From Vulcanimicrobiota bacterium (GTDB taxonomy: Bacteria; Vulcanimicrobiota; Xenobia; Xenobiales; JADMJV01): DNA of 40,684 nt. The stretch lies in assembly GCA_017307785.1 (NCBI GenBank), contig JAFKGI010000061.1:1-40684 (forward strand), written 5' to 3'. The translations under genes were made by a program, and so were the position numbers. Under the pieces are notes generated by a model. That model was not told the DNA's origin. It did no database searches and saw nothing but the letters and a program-made list of their open reading frames with translations. This document shows positions 7,717 through 20,000 of this stretch, piece by piece. Every line of letters begins with the position of its first letter. The stretch's first letter is position 1.

Positions 7717-7938
7717 TCAGTTCATGCACATGCCGGGGTTGGGGCAGGCGCCGCAGCCGCCGGGGGGGCAGAAGTCGGCTGCACTTTCGGAGCCGGGGGC
7801 GGGGCTGGCGAAGGTGGAAAAGAGTTTGCGCAGGTCGGGGCTCTGGCATTGGGGGCAGTCGACCGGCTGGTCGGCTTTGCGCAAAAGTTTTTCGAAGCGT
7901 TGTTCGCATTGATTGCAGGCGTATTCAAAAATCGGCAT
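7717..7938 (-). CDS. FmdB-like zinc-ribbon protein
   Basis: Product is 73 aa and full length for the family. It begins with the diagnostic MPIFEYACNQCEQRFEKL and has two CxxC knuckles (CNQC and CPQC) that bind one zinc. The Cys/Gly-rich tail (CPPGGCGACPNPGMC) adds further Cys residues, which is common in the group. The function of FmdB-type zinc ribbons is not established; they are suggested to be small regulatory proteins. The gene opens the minus-strand gene train and diverges from the giant coiled-coil gene, with only 80 bp between the two starts, which must hold both promoters. Confidence 0.85.
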   Translation of the reverse strand: MPIFEYACNQCEQRFEKLLRKADQPVDCPQCQSPDLRKLFSTFASPAPGSESAADFCPPGGCGACPNPGMCMN

Positions 7939-8018
7939 CGGGTTTGGTTAGGCTCTGGCTGAGCTTCTTCCTTTCATAACGCGGGAAAAGAGAGCGGGCT
8001 TTCGAACATGGTCGATCT

Positions 8019-11000
8019 GTGTCCCAAAAAGGTACTGTAACACTTAAGGAACGTCTCGAGGCGATCAAGCAGCGCGCCAGCGCGGTGAAGGGCGAGTTTG
8101 AAGCTCCCCGCGGCAACGACGAGACGCGTGAAGATTGGGCGCCTGTGGATTCTTCCGAGGGCGCCGCTTTGCGTTCCCGGTTGCAGCAATTGGGCCAGCG
8201 GCTGCAGGAGCGGGACGAGCAGCTGACTTTGCTGCACCGCAAGCTGTCGGAAAGCGAACAGGGCCACGGTTTGCGCCGGCGTCAGGCGGAGCAACTGGCG
8301 CAACAGCTGCGCGCCAACCTGGGCGAGAAGGAGTCGATGGCTCGCCAGCTGGCTTCGGCTGAGGGCGTGCGTCAGCAGCTGGAGACGCATCTGCATCAGG
8401 TACGCGACCAGCTGGTGCAGCAGCAATCCTTGCTGGAAGACAGTCAGAGCAAGGTCCACGGGCTGCGCGACGAGCTGCAGTCTCAGCAGCGGCGTATGCG
8501 GGTGGTGGATCGGCTGCAGGGCCAGCTGGATGAAGCCGGGCTGAATCTGGACGAGCTGCTGGCTTCCTTGCAGCAGCTGGAAGTGCAGTCGCCGGTTCTG
8601 GAGGGGTTGCGCGAGCAGATCCTGGGCCTGCAGAGCCAGCTGCAGTCGAGTCAAAAGCGGGAAGAGGCTTTGCTGCAGCAGCTGCAGCTGGCCGCGGCGG
8701 CGCGCAGCGATCTGGAAGCAGAGCAGGGAATGCTGGCTTCGGATTTCACCGAGCTGCACAAGCGTTTGACCGACACTCAGAAAGAGCTGGCCGGGGCGCG
8801 CGGAGAGCTGTCGCGCTGGATGGCCAAGCAGGCCGAGGCGGAGCCGGCGCTGCATCAGGAAATGCAGCGCCTTTCGGAGCGCAACGGCAAGCTGGAAGCC
8901 AAACTGCGTCAGGCCATTCTGGCCCTGAGCGAATCGCGCGGGCAGGCTCAGGAAGAAGCCGAGGGGCGTCAGCGCGAGGCTCAGGGGCGTTTGGAAGAGG
9001 CCGCCGGTCGGCAGCGCGAGGCCGAAGCGCGGCTACGGGAAGCCGAGGCTCGCCAGCGCGAGGAGGAAGGCCGACTCCAGGCCGAGAGCGAGCGCGACGC
9101 CAGCCGCAAGCGCGTTTCCGAGCTGGAACTGGAGCTGGACGAGCAAAATATTGCGCTCAGCGCCTCTTGGGAAGACATGGGGCGGCTTGAGCAGGAACTG
9201 GAACAGTCGCGGGGTCGGGCCCGCTCGCTGGAAGTGCAGGTGGGGACTTCGGGGGAACTGCAGCAGCGGTTGCTTTCCGCCCACAACGAAGTGCAGCAAC
9301 TGACGCAAAAGCTGAGTCAGCAGCAGCAAGAGGCGCGCCTGGCCGCTCAGGAGCTGGAGCGCGGGCGCCAGGAGAAGGCTCAGCTGGAAGGCCGGCTGGT
9401 CAAGGCTCAAGGGGTTCTGGACGAGTTGCGGCGGCGCGCCGAACACGGGGCTCAGGAACAGGCGCTGCGCCAGCAATGGGAGGAGCGCGCCCTCAAGGCT
9501 CAGGCCAAGCTGCAGGAAGCCGTGCAGCGCTTGCGCGAGCAGACCGAGTCGCTGCACGACAAAGAGCATTCGATTGAGGAATGGCAGTCGCGGGCCAGTC
9601 AGGTGGAGCGCAACCTGCAGGACAGCCAGGATCTGGAATCCCAGCTGCGCCAGCAATTGGAGAGCTGGCAGACGGTCAGCGGCGAGTGGCAGAGCATTGC
9701 CGCGGTGGGTCAGGAAGGCACGGCCTTGCTGGAGCAGCAGCTGGTCGAGCAGGGAGAATTTACCCGCAGGGTCGAGAATCAGCTGGCCTCCGCCCAGGAG
9801 GACATGCGCCGGCGCGAGCAGTTCAGCCAGCAGGAGATCGAGACCCTGACCGATCTGGTGGAAGAACTGGAGACCACCAACGGCAAGCTGGCCGACAGCC
9901 TGAAGCTGAGCCAGCAAGAGCGCGAGCAGCTGCAGCAGCAGTTGAGCCAGCTGAACGAGAGTTCCGAGCAAAAGCGTCTGGCCTTTGAGCAGCGCTGGGC
10001 CCAGGCCAAAGAGCGCATGACCGGTCTGCAGCGCGAACTGGACAGCAGTCAGGCGCGCGGGCGCAAGCTGCAAGAGAAGCTGCAGCAGCTGGTGGAGGTG
10101 ACGCGCCAGGAAAAAGCGCTGGTGGCACGGGGATCGGAAGAGCGTCAGGGGCTGGCGGCGGAGTTGGAAGCGGCTCACCAGCGGCATGAGGAGGACGCGC
10201 GGGCGCTGGCGGACTTGCGCGAGGAGAACGACACCCAGTCGTTGGCCCTGGAGCAGTCCTGGGAAGACGCCTCGCAACTGAGCGCCCAGCTGGACGAACA
10301 GAAGAAAGTCCGGCAGGAGCTGGAAAAGCAGCTTTCCGCTTTGCAGAGCGGACTGAAGAACACCCAGTCCGAGCGCGATGAGATTCGTGAGCAGTTTGAA
10401 GAGCTGCTGCAGCAGTCCGATCTGGAGCGGTTGGAAGCCGGTCAGGAGCTGGAACGGCAGCTGCTCAAGAACAGCCAGGAGCAGGCCGAGCTGCAGAAGC
10501 AGCTGATCGAGCTGACGCGCAACCTGGAACAAAGCCGTCTGCGCGTGCAGAAGCTGGAACACAAGCTGCTGGAGACGGCCGAGCGGCTCAAGGGCGAGCG
10601 CGCGCGGGTGTTGGAGCTGCAGGCCAACGAGAACGATCTGCACGAGGCTCACGCCGAGCTGGAGCAGCAACTGCTGGCCGAGAGCGAGCTGCGGGCGCGG
10701 GTCGAGAGCGAGCGCGAGGGGCTGCGCAGCGAACTGGCCGGCCTGCAGGAAGAATTTGATACCCAGACGCTGGCGCTGGATCAGTCCTGGGAAGAAGCCA
10801 CCCAGCTGCAGAGCCAGCTGGACGCGGAACGTCAGCGCAAGACCGCTCTGGAAGCCCAGGTGGTGCAGCTGGGGGAAGGCCAGACGCAGCTGCAGAGCCA
10901 GATCGAGGCGCTGGAAGCGGCGCTGGTCGAGACTCAGCAACTGAATGAGGCTGAGCAAGATGAGGTGCAGGGGCAGATTCTGCAGCTGGAGGAAGAGCGC

Positions 11001-14000
11001 CAGCAGCTGAAGGACCAGCTGGTCCATCGCACCACCCAGTTGGGCGAGCTGAAGGCGTTGCGCGGGCAGGCGCAGGAGCGCAGTCAGCGGTTGGAAGACA
11101 AGCTCAAGCTGGTGGTGGAGGCCATGGGGCGCGAGAAGGCGGCCCGTCTGCACCAGGTGGAGCAGATCAACCTGCTGACCACCGAAAACGACCGGGTGAC
11201 GGCCATGTTGAGCGAGCTGCGCACGGCTTCGCAGCAGCGCCAGCAGCAGGCCGACAGTCAGCTGGGCGAGCTGCGCCAGCAGCTGGAGACGCTGCAGGAA
11301 GAATTCGATACCCAGTCGCTGGCGCTGGACCAGTCCTGGGAAGAAGCCGGCCAGCTGAGCGAGCAGGTCGACAAGGAACGCGCCGCCCGGGTGGCTTTGG
11401 AAGCGCAGCTGACCCTGCTGCAGGCGCAGATCGACGAGCTGAAGGTGCAGCACGATTCGCAGGAAATCGAGCTGCAGGGCGAGGTGGAGGAAGCTCGCCA
11501 GGCGGCCGAGGATGCCGGCGAGCAGCTGCGCCAGCGCTTGATTTTGCTGGCCGAGCTGAAGCAGATGCGCCAGCTGGCCGAGGACCGCTCGCAGCGGTTG
11601 GAGGAGAAGCTCAAGCAGGTGGTCGAGATCCTGGCCCGCGAGAAGAAGACGCGGATCGAGCAGGTGACTACCCTGACCCAGGACCGCGAGCGGCTGGGCA
11701 AGATGCTGCAGGAGATGCAGACCCAGGCGCGCGGGCGTTTGGAGGCGGCCGAGGGCGACCGGGCCAAGCTGGCCTTGAACTTGAGTCAGGCCCAGGCCGA
11801 GATCGGCGCGGCTCACGGCGAGCTGGCGGCTCTGCGCGAGGAACTGGACACTCAGACGCTGGCGCTGGATCAGAGCTGGGAAGAGACTTCCCAGCTGCAG
11901 GAGCTGCTGGAGCGGGAACGCACCGCGCATCAGAGCCTGCAGCGCGATTTCGAACAGTCTCAGGCGGTGGCTGCCCAGGTGGCCGGACTGCGCGAGCAGC
12001 TGGACAGCGAGCAGCGGCTGCGCGGCGAGTTGGAAAACGAGCTGGTGGCTCTCAGCGACCAGTTGACCGAGAGCGATCAGCTGCGGCTGGAGAGCGAGAA
12101 TCGGCGCGCGGCCGCCGAGCAGGGTCAGCAATTGCTGGCCGAGCAGTGGCGCGGCAAGGCCCAGCAGGCCCAGGAACGCTACGAGAAGGTCCAGCACGAG
12201 CGCAATCAGAGTCAGCAACGGAGCGCCGCTTTGGAGAAGAAGCTGGCCGAGGTGGCGGCGGTTCTGAAGCAGGAGCGGGCCGCGGCTCGGGTGGCGCTGG
12301 AAGGGGCTCAGGGCGAACTGACGGTTCTGCGCGAGGAGCTGGAGACGCAGACGCTGGCTCTGGATCAGAGCTGGGAAGAAACTTCGCAGCTGCAAGGCCT
12401 GCTGGAGCGGGAGCGTTCGGCCCATCAGGGCGTGCAGCGCGAACTGGAGCAAACTCAGGTTCTGGCGGGTCAGGTTTCCGGTCTACAGGAGCAGCTGGCT
12501 CAGGAACTGAGACTGCGCACGGAGCTGGAAAACGAGCTGGTGGGGCTGAGCGATCAGCTGAACGAGAGCGACCATCAGCGTCAGCAAAGCGAGACTCTAC
12601 GGCTGGCGGCCGAGCAGGGACAGCAGCAGCTGGCCGAGCAGTGGCGCAACAAGGCGCAGCAGGCTCAGGAACGCTTCGAAAAGGTTCAGCTGGAGCGCAA
12701 TCAGAGCCAGCAGCGCAGCGCCGCCCTGGAGCAAAAGCTGGGCGAGGTGGCCGCCGCTTACAAGCAGGAGCGGATTTCCGCCCAGGCGCAGCGCCAGCAA
12801 CTGCAGCAGCAGCTGGAGATTCTGGAAAGCGAGATCACTCAGCAGCAGGCGGCTCTGGAAGAATCCTGGGCGGACGCTTCCACGCTGCAGGCCGAGCTGG
12901 AGGGGCAGCGCGGACTGGCTTCGGGCCTGGAGAAGGAGCTGCTGACCGTCCGTCAGGAGCTGGCCAACTTGATCCTGGACAGCCAGCAGGCCCAGGATGA
13001 AACCAAGGCCCAGCTGGTCTCGGTGCGTCAGGATCTGCAGCAGACCCAGGCTCAGCGCCGCCAGCTGCAGGACGAGCTGGAAAAACGTCAGGCACAGCTG
13101 CATCAACTGGTGCCCAAGCAGCAGGCCCTGAATGAGGAGGTGCGCAATCAGCGCATCGCTCTGGAGGCGGCTCGCAACGTGGCTCAGGTGCGCGGCCAGG
13201 AAAATGATTCGCTGCGCACCGTCTTGGAGGAAGAGCAGCAACAGCATCAGCTGTTGCTGGCGGAACTGGACAAGGTTCAGGACGAGCAGTCGCGGGCGCG
13301 ACTGGAGGGCGAAGGCTGGCTGCGCGAGCTGACGGCGGCCCAGGCGCGCGAAGGGGAGCTGCAGAGCGGTTTGGAGCAGCTCCAGGCGGCGGCCGAGCGA
13401 GCCGCCCAGGAGCGCGCTCAGGTGACGGCCCAGCTGGAGCAGGTCAAGGCTTCCACCGCCCACGAGATCGAGTTCCTAACCGAAGAGCTGGAACATCGTC
13501 TGCACGAGGGCGAGGCCACCCAGGAGGCTCTGCGCCAGGCTCAGCAGGCGCTGGAGGACCAGAAGAAGCTGCTGGGCCAGCAGGAGCACTCGGCTCGTCA
13601 GGCTCGCACTCAGGACCTGGAGCGGCAACGGCAGCTGGATCAGCTGGGCGAGCGCCTCAAGCAGGTGGGCGGGGCTTTCCAGCAGGCCAAACTGCATCTG
13701 GCTTCGCGCCAGCAGCAGCTGCAAGAGGCGCTCAAGCAGCGTGACCTTTCGGTTTCCCAGGTTGCCGAGCTGCAGTCGGAACTGGAAGTGCGCGGCCAGC
13801 AGCTGGCCGAGCTGGAGCGGGAACGCGACCAGATGCGCGAGTTCCGCGACGTGGCCCTGCGCGAGCAGGAACGTTTGCTGTTGGAGGGCGAGGCGGCTCG
13901 TCACGAGGCTCTGGCCGAGCAAGAAAAGATTCGCTCGGAAGCGGGTCTGCAGCACGAAGAGCTGCGCCGTCAGTGGCAGAAAAGCGTCGATGAGGTCGAG

Positions 14001-17000
14001 TCTCTGCATCAGCAGATGGTGGACCTGGAAGAAGCGCTGCAGTCTTCCGAACAGTGGCGCGACACCCAGAGCGAGGAGCGGCGCAAGCTGGAGGAGCAGC
14101 TGGCCAAGCTGCGTCAGGAACTGGCTCGGGCCGGCCAGACCCAGAACGCTCTCAAGGAGAAACTGCTGGAAGCGGTCGGGCGTTTGCGCGAATCGCAGCA
14201 ACTCACTCAGCAGCAGTCCGAGCAGCTGGACGAACTGCGCTTCCAGCTGGGGGAAATGCAGCTGCAGGCTCAGGACAGCAGCGTTCAACAGGCCGAGTGG
14301 CTGCAGCTGCACCAGTTGCTGCAGGAACAGATCGCCCAGCTGGAAGAGGAGAGCCGGGGGCGGCAGCTGCGCCTGGACCGTCTGGCCGAAACGCGGCAAC
14401 AGGAACATGAGGCTTTCCAGGAGCTGCAGCAGCAGCACCAGCAGCTGGAGGCTCGCCAGGCCGAGCAGACCCGCCAGCACTACGCCCGCCAGCAGGAGAT
14501 GCAGCAGCAGGCGCGCGGCGAGCGCGAGGTGTTGGAAAAGCAGCTGGCCGAAGAGCGCCAGGGGCGGGCTCACGAGCTGGAGGAGTTCGAGCAGAAGATC
14601 CGCCAGGGGGACACGGAAGTTTCCTCGCTGCGCCGGCAGCTGGATCAGGCCAATCAGCAGGCCGAGCAGATCGCCCAGGAGCTGATTGAGCGCCAGGAGC
14701 AGGTTTTTGAGCTGGAAGAAGCGCTGCAGAGCGAGCAGGACGAGGCTCGCAAGGAGCAGTCGCGGCGCGAGGCCCTGCAGTCTTCGGTGACGGCCCTGGA
14801 GCAGCAGCTGCGGCAGCAAACGGCGGAAAGCGCCAGCCGCCTGCAGCAGATGACGGCTCAGGACAGCAATCTGGGGCGTTACAAGAGTCAGCTGAAAGTG
14901 CTGCAGGCCGACCGCGAGAAGCTGGTGGCCGCCTATCAGCAGGCGCGTCAGGAGCTGGCCGAGCAGCAGCAGTTTCAGGTCGATCAGACCCGACGTTACG
15001 AGGAGGCGCAGTCTCAGCTGCGCGCTCGTCAGGGGGAGCTGCAGCGTACTCAGGAAGAGCTGCAGCTGGCTCAGGCCCAGATCGAATCGCTGGAACAGGA
15101 TCTTTCTTCGTGGGAAGCGCGGCACGCCGAGTCCGAGGGGCGGGCCGAGGGCCTGGCCCGCGAGCTGGCCGAGAAGACTCAGGAAGTCTTCCGTCTGCGC
15201 AGCTCCACCGAGGGCATGCGCAAGGAATCGCTGGCTTTGCAGCGCCGCCTGGGCGAAATGGAGCAGCAGCACAAGCAGCTTTCCGACCGCAGTAAAAAGG
15301 AGAGCCAGCAGGCCCAGACTTCGCTGCAGAAGGTGCTGCAGCAGCGCGGTCAGCTGGAGAATAAGCTCAAGGAAGTGGTCTCCGGGCTGCAGGCGGTGCG
15401 TCAGCAGAACGGACAGCTCAGCCAGGATCTGGACGCTTCGCGGTCGCTGGCCGAGACGCAGGAAGTGCAGTTGCTGGAGCTGCAAGAGCTTCTGCAGCGT
15501 CAGGAACAGGAAGCGCATCAGACGCGGGCCGATTTGGACGAGAAGGTGCGTCTGTTGGAAGGCGAGCGTTCCCACCGTCAGGCGCTGGAGGAACAGGCGG
15601 CCTGGCTGCAGCGGGAGCTGACGGAGCTTCAGGACCATTATCACGACGGCGAAGAAGAGCTGATCCGGCTGCGCCAGAGCGGTCAGGCCGAGCTGACCCG
15701 TCTGCAGGCGGAGCGCCAGGCCGAGCTGGAGCGACTGCAAGCCGAGCGTCAGGCCGAATTGGAGCGGGTGCTCGCGGAGCATCGGGCCGAAGTGGAGCGC
15801 CTGCGCGAGGAGCGTTCCAGCGATCTGGTGCGCTTGGAGGAGGAGCGCCAGACCGAGCTGGCCGATCTGCAGATCGAGCGCGATACGCAGGCTCTGGAGT
15901 TCGATAAGGAACGGGGCGAGCTGACCATCAAGCTGGGTCAGGCGACTTTCCGCCAGAGTCAGTTGGAGCAGCGCCTGCGTGAGGAAGAAACGCGGCTGCT
16001 TTCGGCGGAAAGCGATTTGGAGCAGCGCGCTCAGGAGCTGCGTCAGGAGCAGGAAGGTCGCGAGCAGGTTCGGCTGCAGCTGGAGACGGCTCAGGGGCAT
16101 GTGGCCAAGCTGGCCGAGCAGCGTCAGGCGCTGTTGGACAAGTTGCGCCAGCTCACGGTGGATCACAACGCTCTTCGCGATGAGCGAGAGCAGCTGACGG
16201 AGTCTCTGGGCGCTCTGGAGTTGCGTCTGGAGGTCGGCGATTTGCGCCGCACCCAGTTGGAGGGCGAGCGCGACCATCTGCAGGGCGAGCTGGATCAGAC
16301 GGTGCAGCGTTTGTTGGATCTGGAAGGCCGGCTGGAGATTTCCCTGGAGCGTCAGCGTGAAGCCGAGCACGATCTGGGACGGTTGGCCGAGCTGGAGGCG
16401 GAATCGCAGATTTTACGTCCGCTGGTGGAGCGCGAGGCGCGTGCGCGCGAGCAGGTGGAGGCGCTGAGCCAGGAGCGCGGTCGGTTGGAGGACCGGGTCG
16501 GTGAGCTCGAGGGCGAGCTGCGTTCTCATCGCGACGAGATCGAGGAGATGCGGGCCGAGCTGGAGGAGGGACATCTCCAGCAGCAGGCCATGCGCTTCGA
16601 GCAATCGGAGATTCGGGCGCGCTGGTCGGGATCTAAGAAGGCCCAGGAGGAAGCGCAGGAGCAGCTGACTTTGCGGGCCGCCGAGCTGGCCGAGTTGCGC
16701 GAGCAGTTGGCCCACGCGGGCCGCGAAAGCGAGGAGCTGAATTCGCTGGTGCAGCAGCTGCACGGCGAGATCGACAATCGCGATCAGCACGTGGACGAGC
16801 TGCAGAGCGAGCTGGATCAGCGCCAGGCGGCGCAGGTCAAGTTGGGCGAGGCCTTTACCAAGGTGCGTCTGAAGCTGCGCGAGACGGCGCAGGAATTGAG
16901 CGAGGTCCGGGAGCTGACCGGCAACGAGCGGGCGCTGTTGCTGGACCGTCAGAATCAGCTCGAGAGCGAGCTGGGCGAGTTGCGCCGGCTGGTGGAGGAG

Positions 17001-20000
17001 CGGGATGCTTGGCTGGTCCGCGAGGCCGGGCTGCAAGAGTCGCTTCGTTCCGAGCTGGCGGGCGCGGCCGAGGAGCTGGTGGCGGAACAGGAGCGGGCGG
17101 CCGCTTTGCAGACTTCGCTGGCTTCCGAGCAGGAGCGTAGTCTCGGTTTGCGTGGCGAGCTGGAGGCCGAGCAGGAGCGGGCCGCTCAGCTGGGCGAGAA
17201 GCTGGAGCAGGCGGTGTTGCGCTTTGCTCAGTCCAAGCAGATTCTGGGTCAGTTGCAGGGTCATCTGCGCGAGGAGAAGGGGTCCGGCGAGCAGTTGCGC
17301 GAGCAGCTGGAGCTGCATCAGCGTCTTTATCAGGAAGCCGGAGAGCAGCTGCTGGTGCAGCAGGCTCGTCTGAAGGAAGCGCTGGCTCAGGTTGAGCGGC
17401 TGGAGGAAGAGGCCGAGGGCGAGCGCCTGTTGCGGCTGGAGCTGCACAATTTGCGGGCGCAGCTGGACGGGGTGCAAAATCAGGTGCACACGGCCCAGGC
17501 CGGTCACCAGGAGCTGCAGGACGAGCTGGATCGGGTGCGCGGTCGCGAGCGCGAACTGGACAGCCAGCTCAGCAAGTCGGCTCAGCGGGAGCGCGAGCTG
17601 GACACGCATTTGCAGCGTTCGCTTTCGCATGGTCGGGACTTGGAGCAGCAGCTGTCGGCCGGGCTGGAGCAGGAAGAACGGCTGCGGGCCGAGCTGGCGG
17701 GCGCCTGGAGCGATGTCCAGCAGGCCCATTTGCTGGAGCAGCGGCTGCAGGACGAGCTGGCTCAGTCGCGCGGGCTGTCGACGCGGCGCGAGAAGCAGAT
17801 TACTAGTCTGGAGGAGCAGCTGGCCGCTTTGCAGCTGCGTTTCCAGGGCGATACGGCCGAGATGCAGAGCCGTCACAGCGAGCGCGAAGCGGCTCTGCTG
17901 GAGCAGTTGGAGCGTTTGGGCGAGACGCTGCGTCAGCATCGCGGCAAGGCCAACGACGCGCTGGGCGGTCTCAAGCAGCGGGCCGAGGAGATGCACGCCG
18001 AGCTGCAAGGAGTGGTGCGCGAGCGCCAGATCCTGCGGGAACAGCTGGAGGAACGGCAGGCCGAGCTGGAGGGTCAGCGGGCTGAGCTGAGCCGGCGCCA
18101 GCAGGCAGAGACGGAGCTGCAGCGCGAGTTGGAGGCGGTGCGCTCGCATCGCGAGGAGCTGGAGAGCCAGCTGGGTTCGACGCAGTCTCAACTGGAGGTG
18201 GCTGAGGGTCAGCTGAGCTTGCTGCAAGAGCGGGCCGAGCGGGCCGAGCGGGCGTCGGCTCAGTTGCAGTCGGCCGAGGAGCGAGGGCGGGCTCAGGAGA
18301 TCGAGCTGGCGGCTTTGCGTCAGCAGCTTGCTCAGGATGTGCAGCGTCTGGAGCAGCAGGCCGGGCTTTCCCAGCAGACGCTGCAGCAGCTGACGGCGGA
18401 ACTGGCCGAGGCTCAGGGGCGGCTGGAGCAGTCGGAGCTGCAAAATCAGCGGCGCGAGCAGATTATCACGCAGCTGAAGCAGCGCTTGCATCAGGCGATG
18501 CAGGAAATGGCCGTGCGTCAGGGCGAGCTGCGCGATGCTCATCTGTTGGCCGAGCGGGTGGGGCGCGAGCATGAGCAGGCCCGGCATGAGGTCGAGCTGG
18601 TGCGGGCCGAGAACGATCGCAAAGAGTCGCGCCTGACCGAGCTGAACATCGAGTTGGAGGAGCGTTTCCAGAAGGCGGCCGGGCTGCAGCTGGAGGTGGA
18701 GCGCCTGACCCATCGGTTGGAGCGCGAGGAAGAGCTGCGCGACGGTTTGTCGGTGGAGCTGGAGCGTCTGCAGGACATCGAGACGACCATGCAGATTCAG
18801 CTGGAGCTGCAGGAGAGTCTGCGCAGCGAGAAGGCCGATCTGGAAAAACAGCTGGAAGCTCGCGCTCGCGAGGTGATGGATCGCGACGAGCAGCTGCGCG
18901 ATCTGGATATGCTGCGCGATCGTCTGGATCAGAAGAACTCTCAGGTGGAACTGCTGGAAGCGCAGTTGCATCATTCGCGCACGGCCCTTTTGGAACAGGA
19001 GAGCCGCACCGAGGAGCTTTCCGATCAGTTGCGTCACAGCCAGGAGCGCGGGCGCAATCTGGAGACCCAGCTGCAGCAGTTGCGTCACACGCTGGCTCAG
19101 GAAAGCGGGTTGTCGGCCCAGAATCAGCAGGCTTTGCAGCAGGAACTGAGCGACGCGCAGTCGCGCCTGGAGGCTTCCGAGCGGCAAAACCAGCGGCGCG
19201 AGCAGATGGTCGAGCAGCTCAAGCAGCGGTTGGCCCAGTCCACTCAGGATCTTTCTCAGCGCCAGGCGGAGCTGCGCGAAGCGCAAAGCGCGGCCGATCG
19301 GACCGGTCGGGAGCGCGATTCGTTGCGTCTCGAGCTGCTGCAGATGCAGTCGCGTCTGGAGCGGGAGGAAGAGTTCCGCGCCAAGATGACCCTGGAGCTG
19401 GAGCAGCTGCAGGCGGCCGAGCATCAGGTGCAGGTGCAGCAGGCCCAGTTGCGTCAGGCCCACGAGGAGCGGCTGGCGCTGGAGACGCGGCTGAGCGAGC
19501 GGGCCGAGGAGTTGTCGGCCCGTCAGCGAGAGCTGGGTGAGCGCGATCACGATCTGGATGAATTGCGCGGGCAGTTGGAACAGAGTCGCAATCGCAGCGA
19601 GCTGTTGGATGCGCAGTTGACCAATCTGCGCGGTCAGTTGAATGAGCACGAGACGCGGGCTGTGGAGGCGGCCGAGCAGCTGCGTCAGAGTCAGGAGCGG
19701 TCGCGTTCGCTGGATGCGCAGCTGGCCCAGATGCGCCAGAAGATGGCTCAGGATGCGACGGCTTCGGGTCAGACCACGCTGCGCTTGAATCAGCAACTGG
19801 ATGAGATGACTCAGAGTCTGCAGCAGGCCGAGCGTCAGGGGCAGCGCCTGGAGCAGGTGGTGGTGCAGCTGAAGGATCGCCTGGGTAAGGCGATGGGCGA
19901 GCTGTCGGCGCGTCAGAGCGAGCTGCACGAGGCTCAGGTGGCGGGCGAGCGTTTGGCCCGCGAGCGCGACGGTTTGAAGGCCGAGGGCGAGGGGCTGCGG

